From contig JACKMC010000004.1 in assembly GCA_024235595.1 (NCBI GenBank), forward strand, positions 186,001-250,000: a DNA stretch of 64,000 nucleotides, written 5' to 3'. The stretch comes from Zoogloeaceae bacterium. Lineage in GTDB: Bacteria > Pseudomonadota > Gammaproteobacteria > Burkholderiales > Rhodocyclaceae. The stretch's first letter is position 1. Each line of letters starts with the position of its first letter. The notes under the pieces were generated by a model. The model saw nothing but the letters and a program-made list of their open reading frames with translations, was not told the origin of the DNA and ran no database searches. Shown here one piece after another: positions 53,007 through 62,408 of the stretch. Both the position numbers and the translations under genes were made by a program.

Positions 53007-55808
53007 ATGGCTGACTATCGCAAGACCCTCAACCTGCCCGACACGCCGTTCCCGATGCGAGGCGACCTCGCCAAGCGCGAACCGGGCTGGATCGCCGACT
53101 GGCAACAGCGAAAGCTCTACCAGAAGATCCGCAAGGCCTCGGCCGGCCGGCCCAAGTTCATCCTCCACGACGGCCCTCCATACGCCAACGGCAGCCTCCA
53201 TCTGGGCCATGCGCTGAACAAGATCCTCAAGGACATCATCGTGCGTTCGCGCACCATGGCCGGCTTCGACGCGCCCTACGTTCCGGGCTGGGACTGCCAT
53301 GGCCTGCCGATCGAGCACAAAGTGGAGGTGACCCACGGCAAGAACCTGTCGGGCGACAAGGTGCGCGAACTGTGTCGCGCCTACGCGGCCGAGCAGATCG
53401 AGGGGCAACTCAAGGATTTCGTCCGCCTCGGCGTCCTTGGCGACTGGGACAACCCATACAAGACGATGAACTTTGCCAACGAAGCCAACGAGATCCGCGC
53501 GTTGGCCGAAATGGTCAAGGCTGGCTACGTCTTCAAGGGCCTGAAGCCGGTAAACTGGTGCTTCGACTGCGGTTCGGCGCTGGCCGAGGCCGAGGTCGAG
53601 TATGCCGACAAGAAGTCGCCCGCGATCGACGTCGCCTTCCCGGTCTATGAGTCGGCGCGGCTCGCCCAAGCCTTCGGCCTGGCTGCCCTCGACAAGCCGG
53701 CAGCCGCGGTGATCTGGACCACCACACCGTGGACGATCCCCGCCAACCAGGCGCTCAACATCCACCCCGAGTACGAATACGCACTGGTCGACACCGGAGA
53801 GCGCCTGCTGGTACTGGCCATGGATCTGGTCGAAAGCTGCCTCGCCCGCTACAAGCTCGAAGGCAAGGTGATCGCCACCTGCGCCGGCCAGGCTCTCGAT
53901 CGCATCGAGTTCCGTCACCCCTTCTTCGACCGTGTCTCGCCCGTCTACCTGGCCGAGTATGTCGGCCTCGACGCCGGCACCGGGATCGTGCACTCGGCCC
54001 CCGCCCACGGCGTGGACGATTTCAATGCCTGGCATGCATACGGACGCAGCAACGACGAGATCATCGCGCCGGTGATGGGCAGCGGCCACTTCGTCAGCGA
54101 CCTGCCCTACTTCGGCGGGCTGATGATCTGGAAGGCAAACCCGCAGATCGTGGACAAGCTTGGCGAAGTCGGCGCGCTGCTCTCGCACGAGGCGATCAGT
54201 CACAGCTACATGCATTGCTGGCGGCACAAGACGCCGGTGATCTATCGCGCCACCGCGCAGTGGTTCGTCGGCATGGACCGCAAGCCCAGCCAAGGCCCGA
54301 CGCTGCGCGAGCGGGCGCTCAAGGGCGTCGAGGCGACACGCTTCTTCCCGGCCTGGGGCCAGTCGCGATTGCATTCGATGATCGCCAACCGTCCCGACTG
54401 GTGCATTTCAAGGCAGCGCAACTGGGGCGTGCCGATTCCCTTCCTGCTTCACAAGGAGACCGGCGAACTGCATCCGCGAACGGTGGAGCTGATGGAGGCG
54501 GTCGCGAAACGCGTCGAGAAGGAAGGCATCGAAGCGTGGTTCAGGCTCGACGCAGCCGAGCTCGTCGGCGAGGAGGCCGCCGACTACGACAAGATCAGCG
54601 ACACCCTGGACGTGTGGTTCGATTCCGGCACCACCCACTGGCATGTGCTACGCGGCTCGCATCCGGACGGCCATGCGGAAGGGCCGCGCGCCGACCTTTA
54701 CCTCGAGGGCTCCGACCAGCATCGCGGCTGGTTCCATTCCTCGTTGCTGACCGGTTGCGCGATCGACGGACATCCACCCTACAAGGCCCTGCTGACCCAC
54801 GGTTTCACTGTGGACGAGAAGGGCCGGAAGATGAGCAAGTCGCTCGGCAACACCATTCTGCCGCAGGAGGTTTCCAGCAAGTTTGGCGCCGAGATCCTGC
54901 GCCTGTGGGTCGCCAGCACGGATTATTCCGGCGAGCTTGCGATGTCGAAGGAGATCCTCGACCGTGTGGTTGAGGCCTACCGCCGCATCCGCAACACGCT
55001 GCGTTTCCTGCTCGCCAACACCGCCGACTTCGACATCGCCAGGGACGCGGTGCCGCTCGACGAGTGGCTCGACATCGACCGCTACGCGCTGGCCTTCACC
55101 CGCGAGATGGCACAGCAGGCCGAGGGCGACTACGCGAAGTTCGAGTTCCACCGCGTGGTGCAGGCGCTGCAGATCTTCTGCTCCGAGGATCTCGGCGCAT
55201 TTTACCTCGACATTCTCAAGGATCGGCTTTACACGAGCAAAGCCGACAGCCATGCCCGCCGCTCGGCGCAGACCGCGCTGTGGCACATCACCCAGACCCT
55301 GGTGCGCCTGATGGCACCGGTGCTGTCGTTCACCGCCGAAGAAGTGTGGAGCTTGCTGAACGGACAGGACGCCGACGAAAGCGTGATGCTGCACACTTTC
55401 CACGCGCTGCCCGAGCAGCCCGGCGAGGAAGGCCTGAGCGCGCGCTGGGAGATCATCCGCGGCGCCCGGGCCGATGCGCTCAAGGTCATCGAAGGCCTTC
55501 GTACCGCGGGCAAGGTGGGCTCGTCGCTGCAGGCCACGCTCACGCTGGCGATGACCGAGGACAAGCACGCCGCGCTCGCTTCGCTCGGCGGCGACCTCAA
55601 ATTCGTGCTCATGACCTCCAGCGCCGATCTCACGCTGGTCGCCGCGGCCGCGGACGAGGGCATCCTTGCCACCGCCAGCGAGCATGCCAAGTGTGAACGT
55701 TGCTGGCACTACACACCGGACGTGGGCGCCAATGCGGAACACCCGACGATCTGCGCGCGATGCTGCAGCAATCTCTTCGACGAAGGCGAGAACCGCATCC
55801 ATGCCTGA
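53007..55808 (+). CDS. ileS: Isoleucine-tRNA ligase
   Basis: A 933-residue class I synthetase. The HIGH motif is HLGH in NGSLHLGHALNK, the KMSKS motif is intact in KGRKMSKSLGNTI, and the editing domain includes TTTPWTIPANQAL and HSAPAHGVDDF. The C-terminus has the zinc-binding cysteines CERCWHYTP and CARCCSN, so it is the bacterial type 1 enzyme. Very long antisense frames across this gene (up to 1090 codons) are artefacts of high GC. Confidence 0.98.
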   Translation: MADYRKTLNLPDTPFPMRGDLAKREPGWIADWQQRKLYQKIRKASAGRPKFILHDGPPYANGSLHLGHALNKILKDIIVRSRTMAGFDAPYVPGWDCHGLPIEHKVEVTHGKNLSGDKVRELCRAYAAEQIEGQLKDFVRLGVLGDWDNPYKTMNFANEANEIRALAEMVKAGYVFKGLKPVNWCFDCGSALAEAEVEYADKKSPAIDVAFPVYESARLAQAFGLAALDKPAAAVIWTTTPWTIPANQALNIHPEYEYALVDTGERLLVLAMDLVESCLARYKLEGKVIATCAGQALDRIEFRHPFFDRVSPVYLAEYVGLDAGTGIVHSAPAHGVDDFNAWHAYGRSNDEIIAPVMGSGHFVSDLPYFGGLMIWKANPQIVDKLGEVGALLSHEAISHSYMHCWRHKTPVIYRATAQWFVGMDRKPSQGPTLRERALKGVEATRFFPAWGQSRLHSMIANRPDWCISRQRNWGVPIPFLLHKETGELHPRTVELMEAVAKRVEKEGIEAWFRLDAAELVGEEAADYDKISDTLDVWFDSGTTHWHVLRGSHPDGHAEGPRADLYLEGSDQHRGWFHSSLLTGCAIDGHPPYKALLTHGFTVDEKGRKMSKSLGNTILPQEVSSKFGAEILRLWVASTDYSGELAMSKEILDRVVEAYRRIRNTLRFLLANTADFDIARDAVPLDEWLDIDRYALAFTREMAQQAEGDYAKFEFHRVVQALQIFCSEDLGAFYLDILKDRLYTSKADSHARRSAQTALWHITQTLVRLMAPVLSFTAEEVWSLLNGQDADESVMLHTFHALPEQPGEEGLSARWEIIRGARADALKVIEGLRTAGKVGSSLQATLTLAMTEDKHAALASLGGDLKFVLMTSSADLTLVAAAADEGILATASEHAKCERCWHYTPDVGANAEHPTICARCCSNLFDEGENRIHA

Positions 55809-55835
55809 TCGATCGAACCGCAGCGAGGCGTGCCG

Positions 55836-56330
55836 ATGACACCGCGCCTCGCCGGCTGGCTGGCGCTGGCCACCCTTGTCGCAATTCTGGATCAGGGCAG
55901 CAAGCACTGGGTCATGGCCGTCCTCGATTTCGGCGACAGCGTGCCGGTCACCGGTTTTTTCGACCTGGTACTGGTGTTCAATCCGGGGGCGGCGTTCAGC
56001 TTTCTGGCCGACCACTCGGGCTGGCAGCGCTGGTTCTTCATCGTGCTGGCCTTCGCCATCTGCGCCTGGCTGCTTACCCTGCTGCGCCACCACCAGGATG
56101 AGACCCTGCTGCCGACAGCGTTTGCGCTGATCATCGGCGGTGCTCTCGGCAACGTGATCGACCGCTTCGTCTTCGGTGCGGTGGTCGATTTTCTTTATTT
56201 CCACGTCGGACGCTACGGCTGGCCGGCATTCAATCTCGCCGATTCCGCCATCACGCTGGGCGTAATCCTGATGCTGACGGGTCAGCTCAAGGGACAGCGC
56301 GGCGCATCGCCCCAGGAGAAAAAATCGTGA
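55836..56330 (+). CDS. lspA: Lipoprotein signal peptidase (signal peptidase II)
   Basis: A 164-residue inner-membrane aspartic protease with four helices. The catalytic aspartates are in GNVIDRFVFGAVVDF and FNLADSAITLG; the N-terminal DQGSKHW motif is also present. The ATG at 55836 with GAGG seven bases upstream is preferred to a GTG two codons earlier. It matures the lipoproteins of the cell, including the candidates at 31327 and 57900. Confidence 0.96.
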   Translation: MTPRLAGWLALATLVAILDQGSKHWVMAVLDFGDSVPVTGFFDLVLVFNPGAAFSFLADHSGWQRWFFIVLAFAICAWLLTLLRHHQDETLLPTAFALIIGGALGNVIDRFVFGAVVDFLYFHVGRYGWPAFNLADSAITLGVILMLTGQLKGQRGASPQEKKS

Positions 56331-56755
56331 CACCGACCGTCCTTCCCAACAGTCTGGTTACCCTGAACTATCGTATCGCGATCGAGGGCGGACCCTCGGT
56401 GATCGACACCTTCGCCGGCACCCCGGCGACCCTCCAACTTGGTGCGGGCGAGATCCTGCCCAGCCTCGAGGCCTGCCTCACCGGCATGGAGGTGGGCACG
56501 TTCCAGAGTTTCCTGCTTGAGCCCGCACAGGCCTTCGGCACTCACAAGCCGGAGCTGGTCGAGCGCGTGCGCCGCGCCGACATGATGGAGAGCGAGATCG
56601 AGCCGATGAGCATCATGGAGTTCACCGCACCGGATGGCTCCCGCTACCAGGGGCTGGTCCGCGAGGTCGACGACGAGATCGCAGTGATCGACTTCAACCA
56701 CCCGCTCGCGGGCAAGTCCATCCGCCTGGACGTCGAAATAATCGGCATCCTGTGA
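56327..56755 (+). CDS. fkpB: FKBP-type peptidyl-prolyl isomerase (FkpB/SlpA-like)
   Basis: A 142-residue SlyD/FkpB-type isomerase with an FKBP half-domain (TLNYRIAIEGG, LQLGAGEILPSLEACLTGM), the insert-in-flap segment and the return FNHPLAGKSIRLDVEIIGI. The C-terminal histidine-rich metal tail of SlyD is absent. The GTG start overlaps the lspA stop by four bases. The lspA-fkpB-ispH order is the same as in E. coli. Confidence 0.93.
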   Translation: MTPTVLPNSLVTLNYRIAIEGGPSVIDTFAGTPATLQLGAGEILPSLEACLTGMEVGTFQSFLLEPAQAFGTHKPELVERVRRADMMESEIEPMSIMEFTAPDGSRYQGLVREVDDEIAVIDFNHPLAGKSIRLDVEIIGIL

Positions 56756-56780
56756 GCCCGGCATGCCGACGGAGCCAGCA

Positions 56781-57737
56781 ATGAACGACAAGGAAATCCT
56801 GCTCGCCAACCCGCGCGGCTTCTGCGCCGGGGTCGAGCGCGCCATCGAGATCGTCGAACGTGCCCTGGTGCGCTTCGGCGCGCCGATCTACGTGCGCCAT
56901 GAAGTGGTGCACAACAAGTTCGTGGTCGATGGGCTGCGCGCCAAAGGTGCGGTGTTCATCGAGGATCTCGCCGACGTGCCGCCCGGAAACACCGTGATCT
57001 TCAGCGCCCACGGCGTGTCGCAGGCGGTCCGTGCCGAGGCCGTGGCCAGGGGACTGCAGGTTTTCGACGCCACCTGTCCGCTCGTCACCAAGGTCCACCT
57101 CGAAGTCGCGCGCATGCGCGAACAGGGACGGGATATCGTGATGATCGGCCACAAGGGCCATCCCGAAGTCGAAGGCACCATGGGACAGGCCAAGGATGGC
57201 ATTCACCTCGCCGAGACCGTCGCCGACGTCGACGCGCTGCAGGTCGCCAATCCCGAGCTGCTGGCCTATGTGACGCAGACCACCCTGTCGATGGATGATG
57301 CCGCGGCGATCGTCGATGCACTGCGCAAGCGCTTTCCGGCCATCGTCGGCCCGAAGAAGGACGATATCTGCTATGCCACGCAGAACCGCCAGGATGCGGT
57401 CAAGTTCATGGCCCCCCTGGCGGACGTGGTCTTTGTGGTTGGCTCGCGCAACAGCTCGAACTCCAACCGGCTCAGGGAAGTCGCCGAATTGCGCGGAGTT
57501 CCGGCCTACCTCGTGGACAACGCCGACGGCATCGATCCGGCATGGATCGAGGGCAAGCGCCGCATCGGCGTCACGGCCGGCGCATCGGCGCCGGAGGTGC
57601 TTGTCGAGGCGGTCATCGAACGACTCAAGCGCCTCGGCGGCGCGTCGGTGAGACCGCTCGAGGGTGTGCCGGAGAAGATCACCTTTCCCCTGCCCAAGGA
57701 ACTGCAGCTCGTGCCACCCAATCAGAAGGCGCCTTAG
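56781..57737 (+). CDS. ispH: 4-hydroxy-3-methylbut-2-enyl diphosphate reductase
   Basis: A 318-residue iron-sulfur enzyme, last step of the MEP isoprenoid pathway. The three cluster cysteines are in NPRGFCAGVERA, FDATCPLVTKVH and DDICYATQNRQ. The substrate-site TTLSMDDA and SSNSNRLREVA are present. A start six codons upstream is open, but GGAG six bases before the ATG at 56781 decides. Confidence 0.97.
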   Translation: MNDKEILLANPRGFCAGVERAIEIVERALVRFGAPIYVRHEVVHNKFVVDGLRAKGAVFIEDLADVPPGNTVIFSAHGVSQAVRAEAVARGLQVFDATCPLVTKVHLEVARMREQGRDIVMIGHKGHPEVEGTMGQAKDGIHLAETVADVDALQVANPELLAYVTQTTLSMDDAAAIVDALRKRFPAIVGPKKDDICYATQNRQDAVKFMAPLADVVFVVGSRNSSNSNRLREVAELRGVPAYLVDNADGIDPAWIEGKRRIGVTAGASAPEVLVEAVIERLKRLGGASVRPLEGVPEKITFPLPKELQLVPPNQKAP

Positions 57738-57899
57738 CCCGCATCTCTCACCTCGGCGCGACTGCAGTCATCGAGATGCTCGCCTGGCGCCCCAGCGAAG
57801 CGCCGGCCAGCAGTTCGTAAAGAGATGTACCGCATCGGGCGAGCGACGGCCGCTGGGACTAGAATGACGACTTCAGACCCTTTGCCTGGACCAAGAAAC

Positions 57900-58292
57900 A
57901 TGTCTCCTCGCCTTTTTGCCCTGTCGTCGGCCGCGGCCCTGCTTGCGGCGTGCACGACCGCGCCTCCGGCACCCATTGCCGAGAAACCGCCCACGCCGGA
58001 ACTGCCACGCGCCAGCGGCGACCAGCAGCTCAGCTTCGACCTGGCAAGCGGCACATACCGCTGCGACCTCGGCAAGAAGGTCGAGGTGATGCGCGACCGC
58101 GACGACGAAAATCACGTACGCATAGGCTGGAGTGGCGGCATGTACGTGCTCGACCGCAATCATTCCTACTCCGGTCTGCCGCGGTACGAGGATGCCGGCA
58201 GCGGACTGGTGTGGATCGACCTTCCCTGGAAGAGCGTCCTGCTCGACGGACGACGCAACAAGCCGCTCGCCAGCGACTGCACCCGGGCCTGA
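57900..58292 (+). CDS. Lipoprotein resembling lysozyme inhibitor MliC
   Basis: A 130-residue lipoprotein (lipobox LAAC, cysteine 18) followed by a proline-rich linker. The mature domain begins GTYRCDLGKKVEV, has SGLPRYEDAGSGLVWIDLPW in the centre and closes with a terminal cysteine in LASDC. Two cysteines flanking a small beta domain with this layout recall the MliC/C-type lysozyme inhibitor family; the match is by eye and moderate. An open frame continues upstream, but only the ATG at 57900 gives a proper lipoprotein signal. Confidence 0.7.
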   Translation: MSPRLFALSSAAALLAACTTAPPAPIAEKPPTPELPRASGDQQLSFDLASGTYRCDLGKKVEVMRDRDDENHVRIGWSGGMYVLDRNHSYSGLPRYEDAGSGLVWIDLPWKSVLLDGRRNKPLASDCTRA

Positions 58293-58437
58293 GCGGCGGT
58301 CGGCTCGCAAGCCTGCCCCAGAATCGCAAACGGCGCCTTTCGGCACCGTTTCGCAGCAACATGGCCAGCCCGCGTTTTCGCACCGGCACGACTGGCGCCG
58401 CCGTTACCCCGCTTCGCGCAGGGGCAGGAAACGCGGA

Positions 58438-58899
58438 TCAGTCGTCGTGCCGATAGCCCGAACGTTTGTAGTGTCGGGCGTGCCTGTGAGCATGGGTATC
58501 GTGCCTGGCGACACGGCGCAGTTTCATGCCCTTGCGCTTCGACACGCGCGCCTGCCCGCGGGCGCTATCCGTGGCGGATACGTTCTTGCCGACCACGGCA
58601 CCTGCAGCAGCACCGATTGCCGCACCCGCCGTGCCGCCTACTGCAGCCCCACCCGCGCCGCCGATTGCGCCGCCCAGCATTGCACCGTTCTTGCCCCGTC
58701 CATCGCTTCCGGCAGCCGCACCGACCGCGCCGCCAACGGCACCGCCGAGAATGGCCGCGTCCCTGCCCCCCAGCGACTGCCCCACCGCCGCGCCGGCAGC
58801 TGCCCCCAGACCACCGCCAAGCGCGGAGCCGAGATCACCCGCCGTTGCAGCGGTGCTCAGCACGCACCACACCAAAAAAACTCCCGCAGACCTGCGCAT
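58438..58899 (-). CDS. Glycine-zipper protein with basic tail
   Basis: A 153-residue secreted protein. A signal peptide ends TAATAG-like at about residue 20, then nearly 80 residues of Gly/Ala repeats spaced as glycine zippers (GGAVGGAVGAAAG, GGAIGGAGGAAVGG), and a basic, histidine-rich tail (RVARHDTHAHRHARHY). Such repeats insert in or line outer membranes. Function is unknown. The skewed composition is a property of the repeats and not of foreign DNA. Confidence 0.75.
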   Translation of the reverse strand: MRRSAGVFLVWCVLSTAATAGDLGSALGGGLGAAAGAAVGQSLGGRDAAILGGAVGGAVGAAAGSDGRGKNGAMLGGAIGGAGGAAVGGTAGAAIGAAAGAVVGKNVSATDSARGQARVSKRKGMKLRRVARHDTHAHRHARHYKRSGYRHDD

Positions 58900-59113
58900 A
58901 CCTTGCTCCGCATTATCGAATCGACGCGCAGTATGCAGGCCGCCAGGGGCCCGGCCGAGTTCAAGCTGTTACAGGATGCGCAGTCGTGGCGCCGCCAGGC
59001 CGCGACAGGATCGCGGCAGGCACATGTTCCGTATGCGTTTTTTCGAAGCCGCCGCGATCCGGACCAGCAACGAGCCATGGCGGCCCTTGCTTTCGCTTAC
59101 AAAGCACAAGCCT

Positions 59114-60241
59114 TCACAGGTCGATCACGCCGCCGCCCAGACATACCTTCGACTCATAGACAACCACGCTCTGCCCCGGGGTGAGTGCCCACTGCGGCTC
59201 GGCAAAGGCGATCTCCGCGCGATCGCCTGCAAGACTGTCGATCTCGCACGGCATGTCGGGCGTGCGGTAGCGCGGTTTCGCGGTATAGACCCAGTGCGTA
59301 CGCGGATCGCGGCCCGAGATCCAGGAGAGCTGCGTCGCCGTCAGACGATCGCGAAGCAGTGCCGCATGATCGTGACCCTGCACGACGTAGAGCACGTTTG
59401 CGCCAACGTCCTTTTTCGCCACGTACCATGCATCGTGCTCGCCGGCGTCGTCCTGGTTACCCTTGATGCCGCCGATGTGCAGTCCCTTGCGCTGGCCGAT
59501 GGTGTGGTACATCAGTCCCTGGTGCTCACCCAGCACCTTGTCGTCGTCGAGGCTTCGGATCTCGCCGGGCCGGGTCGGCAGGTAGCGCATCAGAAATTCA
59601 CGGAAGGGCCGCTCGCCGATGAAACAGATTCCCGTCGAGTCCTTCTTGTCGTGGATATGCAGGCCCGCCGCCGCAGCGATCTTGCGTACCTCGCGCTTGT
59701 AGAGCTTACCGAGCGGAAACAAGGTCTTCGCCAGCTGCGCCTGATTGAGCCGATAAAGAAAATAGCTCTGGTCCTTGGTCCCGTCCTCGGCCTTCATCAA
59801 CTGGAAATCGATGCGGCCATCGTTGGACCACTCCCGCACCTGTGCATAGTGGCCGGTGGCGATCTTGTCCGCGCCGAGCTGCATCGCGTGATCGAGAAAA
59901 CAGCGAAACTTGATCTCGCTGTTGCAGAGGATATCGGGGTTGGGCGTGCGTCCGGCTTCGTACTCGGCCAGGAAATCGGCGAACACCCGATCCTTGTACT
60001 CCTTCGAAAAGTTGACCACCTCGAGATCGATGCCGAGCACGTCGGCCACCGAGGCCACATCGACGAGATCCTGGCGGGTGGAGCAATACTCCGAATCGTC
60101 ATCATCCTCCCAGTTCTTCATGAACAGGCCGACCACCTTGTAGCCTTGCTGCTTGAGCAGCAGCGCCGCCACCGATGAATCGACGCCACCGGACATGCCG
60201 ACGACCACGGTCATACCATTCGGATCCTTGCTACTGGACAT
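59114..60241 (-). CDS. mnmA: tRNA 2-thiouridylase MnmA
   Basis: A 375-residue enzyme that places the 2-thio group on U34 of tRNAs for Glu, Gln and Lys. The PP-loop is VVVGMSGGVDSSVAALLL, and the catalytic cysteines are in NPDILCNSEIKF and DSTGICFIGERPF. It overlaps the upstream secreted-protein gene by 11 bases and lies in the order nudJ - unknown - mnmA. Confidence 0.97.
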   Translation of the reverse strand: MSSSKDPNGMTVVVGMSGGVDSSVAALLLKQQGYKVVGLFMKNWEDDDDSEYCSTRQDLVDVASVADVLGIDLEVVNFSKEYKDRVFADFLAEYEAGRTPNPDILCNSEIKFRCFLDHAMQLGADKIATGHYAQVREWSNDGRIDFQLMKAEDGTKDQSYFLYRLNQAQLAKTLFPLGKLYKREVRKIAAAAGLHIHDKKDSTGICFIGERPFREFLMRYLPTRPGEIRSLDDDKVLGEHQGLMYHTIGQRKGLHIGGIKGNQDDAGEHDAWYVAKKDVGANVLYVVQGHDHAALLRDRLTATQLSWISGRDPRTHWVYTAKPRYRTPDMPCEIDSLAGDRAEIAFAEPQWALTPGQSVVVYESKVCLGGGVIDL

Positions 60242-60914
60242 TCGGTCCTTCTCCCTCGAGCCAGGCGTCGAGCGGCAAGACCACCGCCGCTTCGCCATGT
60301 TCCACGAACCAGCTGTCGACCACGAAACGCGGCAAGACCACGTCGCGCCCGCCTGCAGCCGGTGTCCGTTCTTCGTTTGATACCGCTTTGTCGATCAGCC
60401 CATCACAGTCGCACAATACCAGCAGATAGGGCACGTAATCGGGCACCGGCTCGCCCCTGGATTTTCGCGCGAGCGGCACTTCGCGCTCCTCGAGCGCTGC
60501 GGAAAAATGCTGGAAGATGAGAAAACTGCGGCGTTTCTGGCCGATCAGGCGGTTGAAGCGCATCGCGCCATGAGCCTCCAACATGGCCAGCAGGCGGGTG
60601 GTGGACTCCGAATGGTCGATGCAGTCCATCTTGCCGTAGACACCTTCGTCAAGGTAGTCGCCCTTGCGGTCCGCCTTGATCGGCGACTGCCTGCCCGCTT
60701 CGCGGTAGAGCTGCCCTACCACCTCGGCAAGGCGCAGGCGCTCCTCCTGGGCGTTGTCGGCCTCCTGTACATGGGTCACCAATTGCTCGATCAGTGGTTC
60801 GGCAAAACTGATCTTCGCCTCGCTCTGGCAACCGTAATTGAAACAGATCGCCACCTCGGCGGCATGCGCGGGCAGCGTGAGCAGCAAACCGAGGCAGAAC
60901 GCAATTCTGAACAT
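60231..60914 (-). CDS. Secreted protein of unknown function between nudJ and mnmA
   Basis: A 227-residue protein with a clear Sec signal (MFRIAFCLGLLLTLPAHA). The mature part starts AEVAICFNYGCQSEAKISF and includes GKMDCIDHSESTTRLLAML and PYLLVLCDCDGLIDKAV, with several cysteines. I do not recognise a named family. It is two bases after nudJ and overlaps mnmA by 11 bases, so all three are co-transcribed; this may be only convenience of position. Confidence 0.8.
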   Translation of the reverse strand: MFRIAFCLGLLLTLPAHAAEVAICFNYGCQSEAKISFAEPLIEQLVTHVQEADNAQEERLRLAEVVGQLYREAGRQSPIKADRKGDYLDEGVYGKMDCIDHSESTTRLLAMLEAHGAMRFNRLIGQKRRSFLIFQHFSAALEEREVPLARKSRGEPVPDYVPYLLVLCDCDGLIDKAVSNEERTPAAGGRDVVLPRFVVDSWFVEHGEAAVVLPLDAWLEGEGPNVQ

Positions 60915-60916
60915 GT

Positions 60917-61372
60917 CTAGGTCTGATAGTGACGCAGCAACTCCAGGCCGAAGCGACGTCCGGCCAGGAAGTCCTCGATGCACTGCAGGACCAGCGGGCT
61001 GCGATGACGCGCCCGCGAAGCACGGATCTCGTCGAGCGTCATCCACGTCGCGCGCACGATCCCGGCATCGAGTTCTCGCTCCGCATCGCACATGCCCACC
61101 TCGCCGCAGAAGGCGAAGCGCAGATAGGTCACCTCGCCGTCGGGCCTCGGCCACTGATAGATGCCGACCAGCGCCCGCGGCGCGAAGCCGTATGCGGTCT
61201 CCTCGAGGGTCTCCCGCGTGGCCGCGTCGATCAGCGACTCGCCAGGCTCGAGATGCCCCGCAGGTTGGTTGAAACGCAGCCCATCCATGGTCTCTTCCTC
61301 GACCAGCAGGAAGCGCCCACCCCGTTCGACCACCGCCGCCACGGTAACGTTTGGTTTCCAGGTTCGTTCCAT
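60917..61372 (-). CDS. nudJ: Nudix phosphatase NudJ
   Basis: A 151-residue Nudix hydrolase with the catalytic box GHLEPGESLIDAATRETLEE near residues 39-60. Sequence and position next to mnmA match NudJ, which hydrolyses nucleoside di- and triphosphates and the thiamine precursor HMP-PP. The open frame continues upstream, but MERTWKPNVTVAAVVE is the family's usual N-terminus. Confidence 0.9.
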   Translation of the reverse strand: MERTWKPNVTVAAVVERGGRFLLVEEETMDGLRFNQPAGHLEPGESLIDAATRETLEETAYGFAPRALVGIYQWPRPDGEVTYLRFAFCGEVGMCDAERELDAGIVRATWMTLDEIRASRARHRSPLVLQCIEDFLAGRRFGLELLRHYQT

Positions 61373-61476
61373 GGCCGGCATTCTAACCGCTGCAGTCAAC
61401 AGGCGCCCGTTTCTGCAGATTGGCAAATCCGCTAGAATCACCGCTCTCGATCAAACGCAACGCTGGAGATTTCATC

Positions 61477-62397
61477 ATGTCCATGGCCGACCGCGACGGC
61501 TTCATCTGGTACGACGGCAAAATGGTGCCGTGGCGCGATGCCACCACCCATGTGCTGACCCATTCACTGCACTACGGGCTGTCGGTGTTCGAAGGCGTGA
61601 GGGCATACAACACCGTCAAGGGCACGGCGATCTTCCGTCTTCGCGAGCACACCCAGCGGCTGATCAATTCCGGCAAGATCTACCTCATGAACCTGCCCTA
61701 CTCCATCGAGCAGTTGATGGAAGCGCAACTCGAGGTGGTTCGCGCCAACAAGCTCGAATCCTGCTACCTGCGGCCGATCGCCTTCTACGGTTCGGAAAAG
61801 ATGGGAATCTCGACGCGCGGCTCCACCGTCCATGTGGCCATCGCGGCCTGGCCCTGGGGCGCCTACCTCGGTGAGGACGGACTCAAGAACGGCATCCGTG
61901 TGCGGACTTCGTCCTTCGCCCGCCACCACGTAAACGTCACCATGCCGCGCGCCAAGGTCGCCACCACCTATGCGAACTCCATCCTCGCCAATCTCGAAGC
62001 AACCCAGGACGGCTATGACGAGGCACTCCTGCTCGATACCCAGGGCTTCGTTGCCGAAGGCGCCGGTGAGAACCTCTTCGTCATCAAGGACGGCAAGATC
62101 TACGAACCCGAGATCGCCTCTGCGCTGACCGGCATCACGCGCGACTCCGTCATCCAGGTGGCACGCGAGTTCGGTCTCGAAGTGCAGTCGCGCCGTCTCA
62201 CCCGCGACGACATCTACATTGCCGACGAAGCCTTCTTCACCGGCACCGCCGCGGAAGTCACCCCGATTCGCGAACTCGACAATCGCGTCATCGGCAGCGG
62301 CAGCCGCGGCCCGATCACCGAGAAGCTGCAGACCCGCTTCTTCGATATCGTCAATGGTCGCGCGCCCGAGTTCGAACACTGGCTCTCCTTCATCTGA
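61477..62397 (+). CDS. ilvE: Branched-chain amino acid aminotransferase, copy 2
   Basis: A 306-residue class IV PLP aminotransferase, the closer match to canonical IlvE: HSLHYGLSVFEGVRAYNT, catalytic lysine in PRAKVATTYANS, and FFTGTAAEVTPIRELD. It shares long stretches with the copy at 44677. CTGGAGATTTCATC precedes the ATG at 61477; the longer upstream frame is not needed. It leads a small group with the zinc-finger gene 11 bases on. Confidence 0.95.
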   Translation: MSMADRDGFIWYDGKMVPWRDATTHVLTHSLHYGLSVFEGVRAYNTVKGTAIFRLREHTQRLINSGKIYLMNLPYSIEQLMEAQLEVVRANKLESCYLRPIAFYGSEKMGISTRGSTVHVAIAAWPWGAYLGEDGLKNGIRVRTSSFARHHVNVTMPRAKVATTYANSILANLEATQDGYDEALLLDTQGFVAEGAGENLFVIKDGKIYEPEIASALTGITRDSVIQVAREFGLEVQSRRLTRDDIYIADEAFFTGTAAEVTPIRELDNRVIGSGSRGPITEKLQTRFFDIVNGRAPEFEHWLSFI

Positions 62398-62408
62398 GCG
62401 AATACACC

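Noticed and set aside
51102..54374. 1090-codon open frame on the minus strand across amiC, ribF and ileS
   Set aside because: It is antisense to three well-recognised genes and is rich in Arg/His/Ala/Gly as expected from high-GC third-position bias; no domain is recognisable.
58526..60178. 550-codon plus-strand frame over the glycine-zipper gene and mnmA
   Set aside because: Antisense to mnmA; low-complexity Pro/Ala start is the complement of the glycine repeats.
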